Part shown: positions 8,217 to 16,020 of the stretch, piece after piece
How positions within the stretch are numbered: the first letter of the stretch is position 1
Layout: each line of letters opens with the position of its first letter
Assembly: GCA_045587025.1 (NCBI GenBank)
Contig: JAZNBK010000025.1
Location: 1-48,568 of the forward strand
Length of the DNA: 48,568 nucleotides
DNA from: UBA1740 sp045587025
GTDB lineage: Bacteria > Bacillota > Clostridia > Oscillospirales > CAG-272
Direction: 5' to 3'
The notes under the pieces: generated by a model
What the model saw: only the letters and a program-made list of their open reading frames with translations
Database searches by the model: none
Told to the model about the DNA's origin: nothing
Translations under genes and position numbers: made by a program

Positions 8217-10838
8217 ATGAAATGGACGTCTCTTAACGACTTGAGAGAAAAATACCTTTCTTTCTTTGAGAGCAAAGGACATCTCAGAATGAAGAGCTTC
8301 TCTTTAATTCCAAACAACGACAAGTCGTTGCTTCTTATAAATTCGGGTATGGCGCCCCTGAAAAAGTTTTTCACAGGCGAGGAAAAACCGCCTCGCAACC
8401 GCGTTACTACCTGCCAGAAGTGCATACGCACGCCCGACCTTGACAGAGTAGGTCATACCGCCCGTCACGGTACGTATTTTGAAATGCTCGGAAACTTCTC
8501 GTTCGGAGATTATTTTAAGAACGAGGCGATTCCTTACGCTTGGGAGTTTTTGACCGAGTGTCTGGAAATTCCCGCAGAGCTTTTGTGGCCCTCGGTCTAT
8601 GAAAAGGACGACGAGGCGTACGATATCTGGGCGAATAAAATCGGAGTACCCGAAAACCGCATCGTAAAGCTCGGCAAGGCGGACAACTTCTGGGAGCACG
8701 GCTCAGGCCCTTGCGGTCCTTGCTCGGAAATTTATTTTGACCGTGGCGAAAAATACGGCTGCGGCTCACCCGACTGTAAGCCGGGGTGCGACTGCGACAG
8801 ATATATGGAAATCTGGAACAACGTGTTCTCGCAGTTCAATAACGACGGAAAGGGCAATTATACCGAGCTTGTCCAGAAAAACATTGATACAGGTATGGGA
8901 CTTGAGCGTCTCGCTTGCGTTATGCAGGATGTAGACAATCTCTTTGAGGTCGATACGGTAAGAAAAATTCTCGATGCCGTTTGCGCTATTGCGGGCAAGT
9001 CGTATGGGGAAAACAAGGAAAACGACATATCTATCCGTGTTATAACCGACCATATCAGAAGCGCGACCTTTATGATTTGCGACGGAGTTATTCCCTCAAA
9101 CGAGGGCAGGGGCTACGTACTGCGCCGTATCCTGAGACGCGCGTCAAGACACGGAAAGCTACTCGGAATAGATAGAGAATTTTTGCCCGAGCTTTGTCTT
9201 GTGGTTATCGGCGAAAACAAGGGCGCATACCCCGAGCTTTTAGAAAAGCAGGATTATATTCTGAAGGTTATTTCAATGGAGGAGCAGAGATTTGACGCTA
9301 CCATTGACGCAGGACTTAACATTCTTTCGTCTATTATTGAAAAGGCGAAGGCGGAGGGCGTATCCGAAATTTCGGGAGAGGACGCATTTAAGCTTTACGA
9401 TACCTTCGGATTCCCGATAGACCTGACAAGAGAGATAGCCGAGGAGGGCGGTCTCTCGATAGAGCAGGAAAAATTCAACGCTCTTATGGACGAGCAGAGA
9501 AAACGCGCTCGAAATGCAAGAGGTAATATAGGCGGTTGGGACGACGGTTCCAAGGCGCTTCTTGACGGAATAGAAAAAACGGAATTCTTGGGCTATTCGC
9601 AGCTTGAATGTGAGGCGAAGGTGCTGAGAATTATCGCGGACGGAGCAGAGTGCGAGCAGGTTAGCGAGGGCGAATGCTCTGTAATATTCGACAAGACCGT
9701 ATTTTACGGCGAGGGCGGCGGTCAGGTAGGAGACACGGGCGAAGTTAAGGGAGACGGCCTTTCACTTGCCGTAACCGACACCAAAAAGACGGACGGCATC
9801 TATATTCATATGGCAACCGTAAATAACGGAATATTGAAGAAGGGCGATACCGTAACTCTTTCTATTGACGAAAGCAGAAGAAACGCGATAAAGAGAAACC
9901 ACTCTGCCGCGCATCTGCTTCAGAGCGCCCTGAGGCGCGTGCTCGGCTCTCACGTAGAGCAGGCGGGCTCTTACGTAGACGAGAGGGAAATGAGATTTGA
10001 CTTTACTCATTTTGCGCCTATGACCGCAGACGAGCTTGCAGAGGTAGAAAGAATTGTAAACAATAATATACTTCTGGCAGAAAAGACGGAAATTCTTGAA
10101 ACTGATATGGAAAATGCCAAGAGAATGGGAGCGACAGCCCTTTTCTCTGAAAAGTACGGAAGCGTTGTCAGAGTGGTAAAGATTGGCTCTGAATCTACCG
10201 AGCTTTGCGGCGGAACGCACGTGGAAAACACGGGAAATATCGGACTTTTCCGTTTTGTATCGGAGAGCTCCGTTGCGGCAGGCGTTCGCCGTGTCGTAGC
10301 GGTTACCGGTCTTGGCGTGCTTTCTCTTATCGATGCCAAAGAGGCGCTTATCACCGAGACGGCGAGAGAGCTTAAATCGGCTAATACGAACGACGTTGCA
10401 AAGCGCGCGGCGACTCTTCAAAACGAGATTAAGGAATTGAAGAGAGAGCTTGAGAGCGCAAATGCGAAGTTGTCTCAGGCGGAGCTTGGCTCCTTGATAG
10501 GAAAGGCGAAGCAGATAGGCAAAATTAAGCTTTTGACTGCGAAGCTCGAGACGAAGGTGGACGCTGCGAGAGGAATTTGTGACACCATAAAAGCAGAGCA
10601 TAGCGATATGGTTGCAGTTCTTGCGGTCGTGAATGAAGGAAAGCTTAACTTCGTTTGCGCTTGTGGCAATGATGCAGTAAAGGCAGGCGCTCACGCAGGA
10701 AACATCTTGCGAGAGGTGAGCGCGGTAACAGGCGGAAAGGGCGGAGGACGTCCCGACAGCGCAATGAGCGGCGGCAGAGATATCGATAAAATTCCAAAAG
10801 CTCTTGCAAAGGCAGAGGAAATACTCTCGGCTCTTTAA
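8217..10838 (+). CDS. alaS: Alanine--tRNA ligase
   Basis: Class II synthetase that charges tRNA-Ala and edits mischarged Ser and Gly. The 873 residues are the full-length form. The N-terminal catalytic domain has RVTTCQKCIRTPDLDRVG and FEMLGNFSFGDYFK. The editing domain has HSAAHLLQSALR (the HxxxH motif) and CGGTHVENTG, which together hold zinc. A coiled-coil stretch and the C-Ala domain close the protein, with the typical GGKGGGRPDSAMSGG. GGAGG lies at 8204-8208, 8 nt before the start. It is a single-gene unit between a consensus promoter and the terminator at 10854-10885. Confidence 0.97.
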   Translation: MKWTSLNDLREKYLSFFESKGHLRMKSFSLIPNNDKSLLLINSGMAPLKKFFTGEEKPPRNRVTTCQKCIRTPDLDRVGHTARHGTYFEMLGNFSFGDYFKNEAIPYAWEFLTECLEIPAELLWPSVYEKDDEAYDIWANKIGVPENRIVKLGKADNFWEHGSGPCGPCSEIYFDRGEKYGCGSPDCKPGCDCDRYMEIWNNVFSQFNNDGKGNYTELVQKNIDTGMGLERLACVMQDVDNLFEVDTVRKILDAVCAIAGKSYGENKENDISIRVITDHIRSATFMICDGVIPSNEGRGYVLRRILRRASRHGKLLGIDREFLPELCLVVIGENKGAYPELLEKQDYILKVISMEEQRFDATIDAGLNILSSIIEKAKAEGVSEISGEDAFKLYDTFGFPIDLTREIAEEGGLSIEQEKFNALMDEQRKRARNARGNIGGWDDGSKALLDGIEKTEFLGYSQLECEAKVLRIIADGAECEQVSEGECSVIFDKTVFYGEGGGQVGDTGEVKGDGLSLAVTDTKKTDGIYIHMATVNNGILKKGDTVTLSIDESRRNAIKRNHSAAHLLQSALRRVLGSHVEQAGSYVDEREMRFDFTHFAPMTADELAEVERIVNNNILLAEKTEILETDMENAKRMGATALFSEKYGSVVRVVKIGSESTELCGGTHVENTGNIGLFRFVSESSVAAGVRRVVAVTGLGVLSLIDAKEALITETARELKSANTNDVAKRAATLQNEIKELKRELESANAKLSQAELGSLIGKAKQIGKIKLLTAKLETKVDAARGICDTIKAEHSDMVAVLAVVNEGKLNFVCACGNDAVKAGAHAGNILREVSAVTGGKGGGRPDSAMSGGRDIDKIPKALAKAEEILSAL

Positions 10839-10853
10839 TAAAAATTTAATTAA

Positions 10854-10885
10854 GGGAAATCTCCTTTGGGGGATTTCCTTTTTTT
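10854..10885 (+). terminator. Rho-independent terminator of alaS
   Basis: GGGAAATC at 10854-10861 pairs with GATTTCC at 10872-10878, extended inward by TCC/GGG and outward by a G-T pair, with a small loop. A run of seven T follows at 10879-10885. It begins 16 nt after the alaS stop codon. Confidence 0.9.
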
Positions 10886-11078
10886 ATGAATTGACTTATG
10901 AATTGACGGCAAGCCGTCATGAATTGAAGCCAACGGCTTCATGATTTGAAAACTGTCGTTTTCATGAATTGAATTGCAATGCGCCGAGAGGCGCAATTCA
11001 TGCCATAGGCAATTCATGAAAGCAACGCTTTCAATTCATGCAAACGAAAGATTGCAATTCATTGCGCGTGGGCGCGCC
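10886..11078. repeat. Mosaic of mini-hairpins joined by the word ATGAATTGA
   Basis: ATGAATTGA occurs in direct orientation at 10886, 10898, 10919 and 10964, with the variant ATGATTTGA at 10941. Its inverse, CAATTCATG or close, occurs at 10994, 11010, 11032 and 11055. The words alternate with short stems: GACGGC/GCCGTC (10905-10918), GAAGCC/GGCTTC (10926-10940), GAAAAC/GTTTTC (10948-10963), GCGCC/GGCGC (10981-10994), GCC/GGC (11002-11010), GAAAGC/GCTTTC (11018-11032) and GCGCG/CGCGC (11064-11077). Every stem has a different sequence but a similar size. Word orientation flips at the central stem, so the whole array is a large inverted repeat. It codes for no convincing protein and lies between the alaS terminator and the spoIIE promoter. 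Confidence 0.75.
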
Positions 11079-11112
11079 TTTTCGCTAAAAATAGAATTTT
11101 TTTGCTCTATCG

Positions 11113-11147
11113 TTGCGACAAAATTTATTTTATTTTTATGTTATTAT
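11113..11147 (+). promoter_or_regulatory. Possible Spo0A-controlled promoter of spoIIE
   Basis: TGCGACA at 11114-11120 matches the inverse Spo0A box TTCGACA at 6 of 7 positions. TTGCGA at 11113-11118 could act as a -35, with TATTAT at 11142-11147 as a -10 at the unusually long spacing of 23 nt. In Bacillus subtilis spoIIE is known to be driven by Spo0A with SigA from a promoter with long spacing, which is why I note this. An alternative -10 is TATGTT at 11137-11142. Inference only. Confidence 0.4.
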
Positions 11148-11178
11148 TCAATTATCAATAAAAAGGAAGTAAATTTGT

Positions 11179-13602
11179 ATGCAGACAAGAAAAAACAAAG
11201 ATTTTGCGGACGTTAACATTTTAGGTGGGGACAGGCCGTTTGCGCTTTTCTTCCGTCAATTGCTATCTGAATTTGAGGGAAAGACGAATAAGGCGAGAGA
11301 ATTTTTGGTTGATATGGCAATCTTGGTCATATCGGCGCTTTTCGCCACTACGCACGTTTTGTTCGGAGCGTTTCCTCTCGGAATAGCGCTCCTTTGCGCT
11401 ATGCGCCGTCGGCTCTTGCCATGTCTTTTAGGGCTTTTTCTCGGGTGCACGTCGCTTGGCGGCGCAGGGGGAGTATATCTCGTTTTGTATCTGATGTTAT
11501 TTTTAATTCGTATTGCCTTCTCCGCCCCCGTTGAGAAGCGTAGGGTTCTGCCTATCTGCGAGCATTACTTTGAAGAGCTGCCGCAGCTGCGGATAACGCA
11601 AGCGATACTTTCGGGGCTGGCGCTTGCTCTTTATCAATTGGCTTTGGGCGGTTTTGATGAAAGCTCTCTTTTGTTTTCTATTGCCATAACTGCGCTTCCT
11701 GTCATCTTTTGTCTTTTGTTTTTAGGTTTGACCGAAAGCAATATAGGCGTTGAGGACCTTTTCGGCTTCGGCAAAAGGAAACGCAACGTATGGGGCAGAG
11801 TTTCTCCAATTTACGCTCAGCTCTCTCTGCTCGGCTTTATAGGACTGCTCGTTTTTTCTCTGAACAGGGCGTCGATTTTCGAAATACCCCTCGGGCTTGC
11901 CTTCCTTACGCTTGCGACCTTTTTCGTGTCAAAAAGATTTGGCGCGCTTCGGGGCTGCTTTACGGGACTTATATGCTCTCTTTCGATAAGCGTTTTATAT
12001 GCGCCCTCGTTCGCTCTGCTCGGACTCGTCTCAGGTATTCTTTGGCAGTTCGGTTCCTTCTATGCCTTTATACTTGGCGGAGCTTCTGCTGTCGGCTGGG
12101 CTTCATACATAGGAGGACTTGAGGGCTTTATCTATATAACGCCCGTCGTTATAGTGACGTCGCTTTTGGCGTTCCCCGTCTTTTTCCGCATCCATTCAGA
12201 TAGCGAAAAGGAAAACGAGGAGATGAAGCAAAGGATTATAAACGAGCAAACCGAGTCGGCGGTCTCCTTTTCGTCAAGCAACAGCGACCGCGTTTCTCGG
12301 CTCGCCAAGGGCTTTTCCGAAATTGGCGAGATGTTCGGCGCAATGAACAAGGAGGCGACGACGCCCAAATGGGAGGAATACTATAAGCTCTGCGAGAGAG
12401 CGAGCGCGCCTTTTTGTAACCATTGCAGAAACAAAGCGCAGTGCTGGGAGTCGGAGAAAAAAGAAGCGAAGCGCGCCTTTGAAGCGCTGGCAAGAGCGCT
12501 ATCCGAGGGGGGGACCGTAAAGAAAAATACAATTCCACCCGCGCTTTTCGGGAAATGCTCCGATATGAAGAAAATTTTGTCGGAAATAGGCGAAAGGTCG
12601 GCAGAGCTGGGAATAGGGCGGATAAGGGGCAACAAGAATGAATTTATAGCGACCGATTACGCCTTGATATCAAAGCTCCTTGAAAACGTTTCAAATACGG
12701 AAAGGCGGGAGCGAGAGGAGGACCTTTCGCTATGCGACGTCTTAAATCGAGTTTGCCTCGAAGAAAAAACGAAGGTGGAGCGGCTGGTAGCTTACGGGCA
12801 AAGAAAGAAGAGAATAGCCGTGGGAAGCAGAAACATCGAGAGCTTAAAAAAGGCAATGCCAACGTTACACAAGCGCTTTGAGGAAATTTGCGGCTGCCGT
12901 CTCAGCCCTCCCGAATTTGAGCGCACGAGCGAGGCGTTGACGGGAAGAATGTACGCGATAAAAAAATTCGACGTAGAGTACGCGGGCGCAACTCTGCCGT
13001 CGGGCAGCGGCGAGATCTCGGGCGACAAGCAGAGAAGATTTTTTAGCAGAGATGAATATTTTTACAGCATTATAAGCGACGGAATGGGAAGCGGAAAGGA
13101 CGCGTCCGACACGGCGGAAATCTGCGTTTCCTTTTTGGAAGCAATGCTAAAGGTGGGAATATCAAAAACGATAGCCCTCAGAATGTTAAACAACCTTTTA
13201 AGGTCGAGAGAAAACGAATGCTTCGCAACGGTCGATATGCTTGAATTTGACCTGATTTACGGCAGGACGACGTTTCTAAAAAGCGGAGCGGCAATATCCT
13301 ACGTAAAGCGGGGAGAGGACATCTTCCGTGTTCGCTCAAAGACGGCGCCGATAGGACTAATGAAAACCTTGGACGCCGAAAAAAGCGATTTTGAAATTGA
13401 GGCGGGAGATATAATAGTTATGCTCTCCGACGGAATAGTGGGCGCAGGCGACGACGCCGGCTGGCTGCTCGCCCTGCTCGGAAAGGAAAAGGAAAGCTCG
13501 CTTGAGGATATGGCGAAGGAAATAGTCGCCTGCGCGGGTAGCAGAAACAGAAGCAGAGACGATATGACGGTCGCGCTCGTTAAAGTAAAGAGCGCCGCAT
13601 AA
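11179..13602 (+). CDS. spoIIE: Stage II sporulation protein E, SpoIIE phosphatase
   Basis: Membrane-bound PP2C-type serine phosphatase that dephosphorylates the anti-sigma antagonist SpoIIAA and so releases SigF in the forespore. The 807 residues match the family (about 820). The first 330 or so form a run of roughly ten hydrophobic segments. A middle region has the conserved Cys cluster CNHCRNKAQCWE near residue 413. The C-terminal phosphatase shows SDGMGSGKDA (Asp634, Gly635), ATVDMLEFDLIYG, GAAISYVKRG and MLSDGI. AAGGAAG (11163-11169) lies 9 nt before the ATG. It forms a single-gene unit, closed by the hairpin at 13616-13656. Its presence indicates a spore-forming lineage. Confidence 0.93.
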   Translation: MQTRKNKDFADVNILGGDRPFALFFRQLLSEFEGKTNKAREFLVDMAILVISALFATTHVLFGAFPLGIALLCAMRRRLLPCLLGLFLGCTSLGGAGGVYLVLYLMLFLIRIAFSAPVEKRRVLPICEHYFEELPQLRITQAILSGLALALYQLALGGFDESSLLFSIAITALPVIFCLLFLGLTESNIGVEDLFGFGKRKRNVWGRVSPIYAQLSLLGFIGLLVFSLNRASIFEIPLGLAFLTLATFFVSKRFGALRGCFTGLICSLSISVLYAPSFALLGLVSGILWQFGSFYAFILGGASAVGWASYIGGLEGFIYITPVVIVTSLLAFPVFFRIHSDSEKENEEMKQRIINEQTESAVSFSSSNSDRVSRLAKGFSEIGEMFGAMNKEATTPKWEEYYKLCERASAPFCNHCRNKAQCWESEKKEAKRAFEALARALSEGGTVKKNTIPPALFGKCSDMKKILSEIGERSAELGIGRIRGNKNEFIATDYALISKLLENVSNTERREREEDLSLCDVLNRVCLEEKTKVERLVAYGQRKKRIAVGSRNIESLKKAMPTLHKRFEEICGCRLSPPEFERTSEALTGRMYAIKKFDVEYAGATLPSGSGEISGDKQRRFFSRDEYFYSIISDGMGSGKDASDTAEICVSFLEAMLKVGISKTIALRMLNNLLRSRENECFATVDMLEFDLIYGRTTFLKSGAAISYVKRGEDIFRVRSKTAPIGLMKTLDAEKSDFEIEAGDIIVMLSDGIVGAGDDAGWLLALLGKEKESSLEDMAKEIVACAGSRNRSRDDMTVALVKVKSAA

Positions 13603-13615
13603 TATGGCAAAAAGT

Positions 13616-13656
13616 AAAAACGCAATGGCGCCTTGATGCATTGCCATTGCGTTTTT
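13616..13656. terminator. Bidirectional terminator between spoIIE and a convergent gene
   Basis: AAAAACGCAATGGC (13616-13629) pairs with GCCATTGCGTTTTT (13643-13656), a 14-bp perfect stem whose arms end in A and T runs. It therefore serves spoIIE on the + strand and the small convergent gene at 13666-13932 on the - strand. Confidence 0.93.
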
Positions 13657-13665
13657 AAAAATCTT

Positions 13666-13932
13666 CTATCTGTCTTTTTTGTATGAGTAGTCGAGCAACC
13701 AAGCGCCAATCAGGGTTATTGAAATGCTTGCGCAGACCGTATCAAAGATTTCCGCGCTATGCGTGGATATCCACCTTCCGATATCGCTCGCTTCTGCCGA
13801 CGGCGAGAGAGAATAGTATGTAATAAGTGAAAGCGAAAGAATGATAAGCAGTAGCCCGATAATCAAGATAATATACGAACCGATATACATATTCGACAGA
13901 TAGGAGCGTATCTGTTTTCGCAGTTTTTTCAT
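13666..13932 (-). CDS. Small two-span membrane protein, unknown function
   Basis: The 88-residue product is not recognised. It has a basic start (MKKLRKQIRSYL), a strongly hydrophobic segment at about residues 18-41, an Asp/Glu-containing loop, a second hydrophobic segment at about 65-83 and a basic tail (YSYKKDR). This predicts two membrane spans with both ends in the cytoplasm. No clear ribosome site precedes the start, and translation could be weak. It is the only - strand gene between 2102 and the right end, lying convergent to spoIIE and sharing its terminator. A longer overlapping reading frame on the same strand (13757-13996) looks like a shadow. Confidence 0.6.
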   Translation of the reverse strand: MKKLRKQIRSYLSNMYIGSYIILIIGLLLIILSLSLITYYSLSPSAEASDIGRWISTHSAEIFDTVCASISITLIGAWLLDYSYKKDR

Positions 13933-14103
13933 CGCTTTTATCCGTTTCTTTTATCTTGCTTATATCTATTTTAACATAGCGCGCGGATTTTTTCATTAGT
14001 GTTTTATTGGCGGGAGAGGAAGAATAAGCAAAAAGAAAACAGCCGGTGTCTGTCGGCTCTTATCGGAAGGAAGAAAACAAAAAATCTGAAAAGAGGTATG
14101 AAT

Positions 14104-14421
14104 ATGAAAGAAAAAAACGAGAGAGAAAGCGCAGAGCTTTCCGAAAAAGAGGATACAAACGACTCAAAAGGTAAGCTTATATTTACAGAGAAAAGAAGAA
14201 ATCAATGGTTTGATTTTGAGTATAGAATGTACGAGGCGCAGGACTGTAAAGCCCCGTACAGTATCGAGGTGTCGGTTAGAAACGGAGAAAGGGAAAAAAG
14301 CGCGATTCTTATGAATTGCTTTGATTTGAAGGAAACGGCAAAAGCTTTTTTTGATATTGCCGTGCGTAATTTTATAACGCCTATCTCGCTCGAGTACGTA
14401 TATGAAGATTTTTGCGAATAA
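14104..14421 (+). CDS. DUF6514-like small protein
   Basis: The 105-residue protein has a charged Lys/Glu-rich start and then a compact domain with WFDFEYRMYEAQ, YSIEVSV, an ILMNCFD strand, a helix and the ending ITPISLEYVYEDFCE. The pattern of YxIEV, a mid-domain Asp and a terminal VxEDF resembles DUF6514, a family of small Clostridia proteins with no known function. I infer membership from memory of that pattern, not from a search. The ATG at 14104 fits AAGAGG (14091-14096) at 7 nt, while the ATG at 14098 would be too close to it. A small AGCCG/CGGCT hairpin at 14041-14058 sits in the leader. Confidence 0.65.
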   Translation: MKEKNERESAELSEKEDTNDSKGKLIFTEKRRNQWFDFEYRMYEAQDCKAPYSIEVSVRNGEREKSAILMNCFDLKETAKAFFDIAVRNFITPISLEYVYEDFCE

Positions 14422-14551
14422 GCTTTCCCTTTTTGTTGTAGCTTGTCTGATTTGTTTAAATATTGTCAATAAATAGAAAACAAAAAAGAAACAATTTTGT
14501 GTAATAATATTCACATTGAAAAATGGCAAGAACAAACAACAGGAGGAAAAA

Positions 14552-15694
14552 ATGGACTTATCTTTTTTGTATGAAACTCTTTTGCAGCTTACATATCAGC
14601 ACGTTATTATGTGGGCGATAGGCGGAGTTTTGATTTATCTGGCAATTAAGAAGGATATGGAGCCCACGCTCCTGCTTCCCTTGGGATTTGGAACTATCCT
14701 CGTTAACCTTCCGCTGTCGGGGGCTATCGACAAGGTAGTTGAGGGCGCAGTCGAGGAGCACGGTCCTCTTTCAACGCTATTTGACGCAGGAATTGCAAAC
14801 GAGCTTTTTCCCCTGATTTTGTTTATCGGCATAGGAGCCATGATAGATTTCGGCCCTGTATTGTCGAATCCGAAGCTTATGCTTTTCGGAGCGGCGGCGC
14901 AGTTCGGTATATTCTTTACGTTTTGCGCGGCGGCAATGTTCTTCACACCCGAGGAAGCGGCGTCTATCGGTATTATCGGCGCAGCGGACGGCCCGACTGC
15001 TATAGTAGTAGCAATTAAGCTTTTGGGTCAGGACAGCGCCATCACAGGAGCAATAATGGTTGCGGCGTACTCGTATATGGCGCTCGTGCCTATCATTCAG
15101 CCCCCCGTAATAAAGGCGCTCACTACGAAGAAGGAGCGCAGAATAAGAATGCCCTTCGCAGAGAAGACCCCCTCAAAGATGACGAGAATTTTGTTCCCGA
15201 TAATTATCACGATAGTTGCAGGTCTCGTAGCTCCCGCTTCGGTTGCGCTCATCGGATTTTTGATGTTCGGTAACCTTATTCGTGAGTGCGGAGTTTTGAA
15301 CTCGCTTTCCGAAACTGCTCAAAAGGTGCTTGCAAACCTCGTTACCATATTCTTGGGAATTACTATTGCATGTCAGATGCAGGCAGACAAATTCCTCAAC
15401 CTCAATACCCTTTTGATTTTGGGCTTGGGCTTGTTTGCGTTCATTTTCGACACCGCGGGCGGAGTTTTGTTTGCGAAGCTTATAAACCTGTTTTTGCCCG
15501 AGGGCAAGAAAATCAACCCTATGATAGGTGCGGCAGGTATTTCTGCTTTCCCGATGTCAGGACGTGTCGTTCATAAGATGGGACTTAAGGAAGATCCTCA
15601 GAACTTCTTGCTTATGCATTCTATCGGCGTAAACGTTTCGGGACAGATCGCTTCGGTAATTGCCGGCGGTATGATACTTTCATTCTTTGCATAA
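14552..15694 (+). CDS. Sodium-pump decarboxylase beta subunit (OadB/GcdB type)
   Basis: Polytopic membrane protein of the family that couples decarboxylation of a carboxybiotin carrier to Na+ export. The 380 residues match the shorter GcdB/MmdB type. About ten hydrophobic segments are visible, and the key re-entrant motif GAADGPTAI carries Asp147, the conserved Na+-site aspartate. FIGIGAMIDFGP near 91 and SAFPMSGRVV near 346 are also family blocks. AGGAGG (14541-14546) is 5 nt before the ATG, which is why the in-frame start at 14516 was set aside. A 46-residue partner follows 16 nt later. No carboxyltransferase alpha subunit or biotin carrier is nearby, so the substrate cannot be named. Its promoter is not clear. 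Confidence 0.9.
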   Translation: MDLSFLYETLLQLTYQHVIMWAIGGVLIYLAIKKDMEPTLLLPLGFGTILVNLPLSGAIDKVVEGAVEEHGPLSTLFDAGIANELFPLILFIGIGAMIDFGPVLSNPKLMLFGAAAQFGIFFTFCAAAMFFTPEEAASIGIIGAADGPTAIVVAIKLLGQDSAITGAIMVAAYSYMALVPIIQPPVIKALTTKKERRIRMPFAEKTPSKMTRILFPIIITIVAGLVAPASVALIGFLMFGNLIRECGVLNSLSETAQKVLANLVTIFLGITIACQMQADKFLNLNTLLILGLGLFAFIFDTAGGVLFAKLINLFLPEGKKINPMIGAAGISAFPMSGRVVHKMGLKEDPQNFLLMHSIGVNVSGQIASVIAGGMILSFFA

Positions 15695-15710
15695 CAGGAG
15701 GGCGAAATAT

Positions 15711-15851
15711 ATGAATTTTACTTTTAATCCTATGGCTTTTGTAGAGCATTTGAAGTATATGGCGCAGGGAATGATAGGCATTTTCGTAGTAATCGGAGTT
15801 ATCATCCTTATTACCGCACTGTTGAATAAAATTACAAGCAGCAAAAAATAA
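15711..15851 (+). CDS. OadG-related small membrane subunit
   Basis: A 46-residue protein, MNFTFNPMAFVEHLKYMAQG followed by one strongly hydrophobic segment at about residues 21-38 and the tail NKITSSKK. AGGAGGG at 15696-15702 is 8 nt before the ATG, an excellent ribosome site. Its place directly behind the beta subunit, with a single span and a short tail, matches the small OadG-related subunit known from Clostridia sodium decarboxylases. It lacks the long Pro/Ala linker and histidine tail of enterobacterial OadG. It probably helps assemble or anchor the pump. The operon ends at the terminator at 15888-15925. Confidence 0.82.
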   Translation: MNFTFNPMAFVEHLKYMAQGMIGIFVVIGVIILITALLNKITSSKK

Positions 15852-15887
15852 AGCGCCCTTGGCTTATAAAGTCAAGCAAGGCGACAC

Positions 15888-15925
15888 GGAAACGGCTCGA
15901 ATTTAGTCGAGCCGTTTCCTTTTTC
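15888..15925 (+). terminator. Terminator of the decarboxylase beta-subunit operon
   Basis: GGAAACGGCTCGA (15888-15900) pairs perfectly with TCGAGCCGTTTCC (15907-15919) around a 6-nt loop and is followed by TTTTTT. It is one of the strongest terminators in the window. Confidence 0.95.
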
Positions 15926-15955
15926 GTATTTTTCTGCCGAAAAGACGATTTGGAC

Positions 15956-15984
15956 TTGCAAACACGGCTAAAAAATGTTATACT
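15956..15984 (+). promoter_or_regulatory. SigA-type promoter of topB
   Basis: TTGCAA at 15956-15961, 17-nt spacer, TATACT at 15979-15984, with TGT at 15976-15978 giving an extended -10. The start of transcription would be near 15991, so the leader is only about 30 nt. Confidence 0.75.
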
Positions 15985-16020
15985 TAAAAAGGAAAGAAAT
16001 TAAGGGAAGGGGGAGAAAAA

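Noticed and set aside
9762..10694. 310-residue antisense open frame
   Set aside because: It lies opposite alaS, whose frame is certain, and has no sensible domain.
10886..11078. CRISPR array
   Set aside because: The constant word is only 9 bp, changes orientation halfway, and the variable parts are self-complementary stems of 9-16 bp, not unique spacers. No cas genes are present.
10974..11216. 80-residue open frame on the + strand
   Set aside because: It runs through the hairpin mosaic and into the spoIIE start, has no ribosome site and an unnatural composition.
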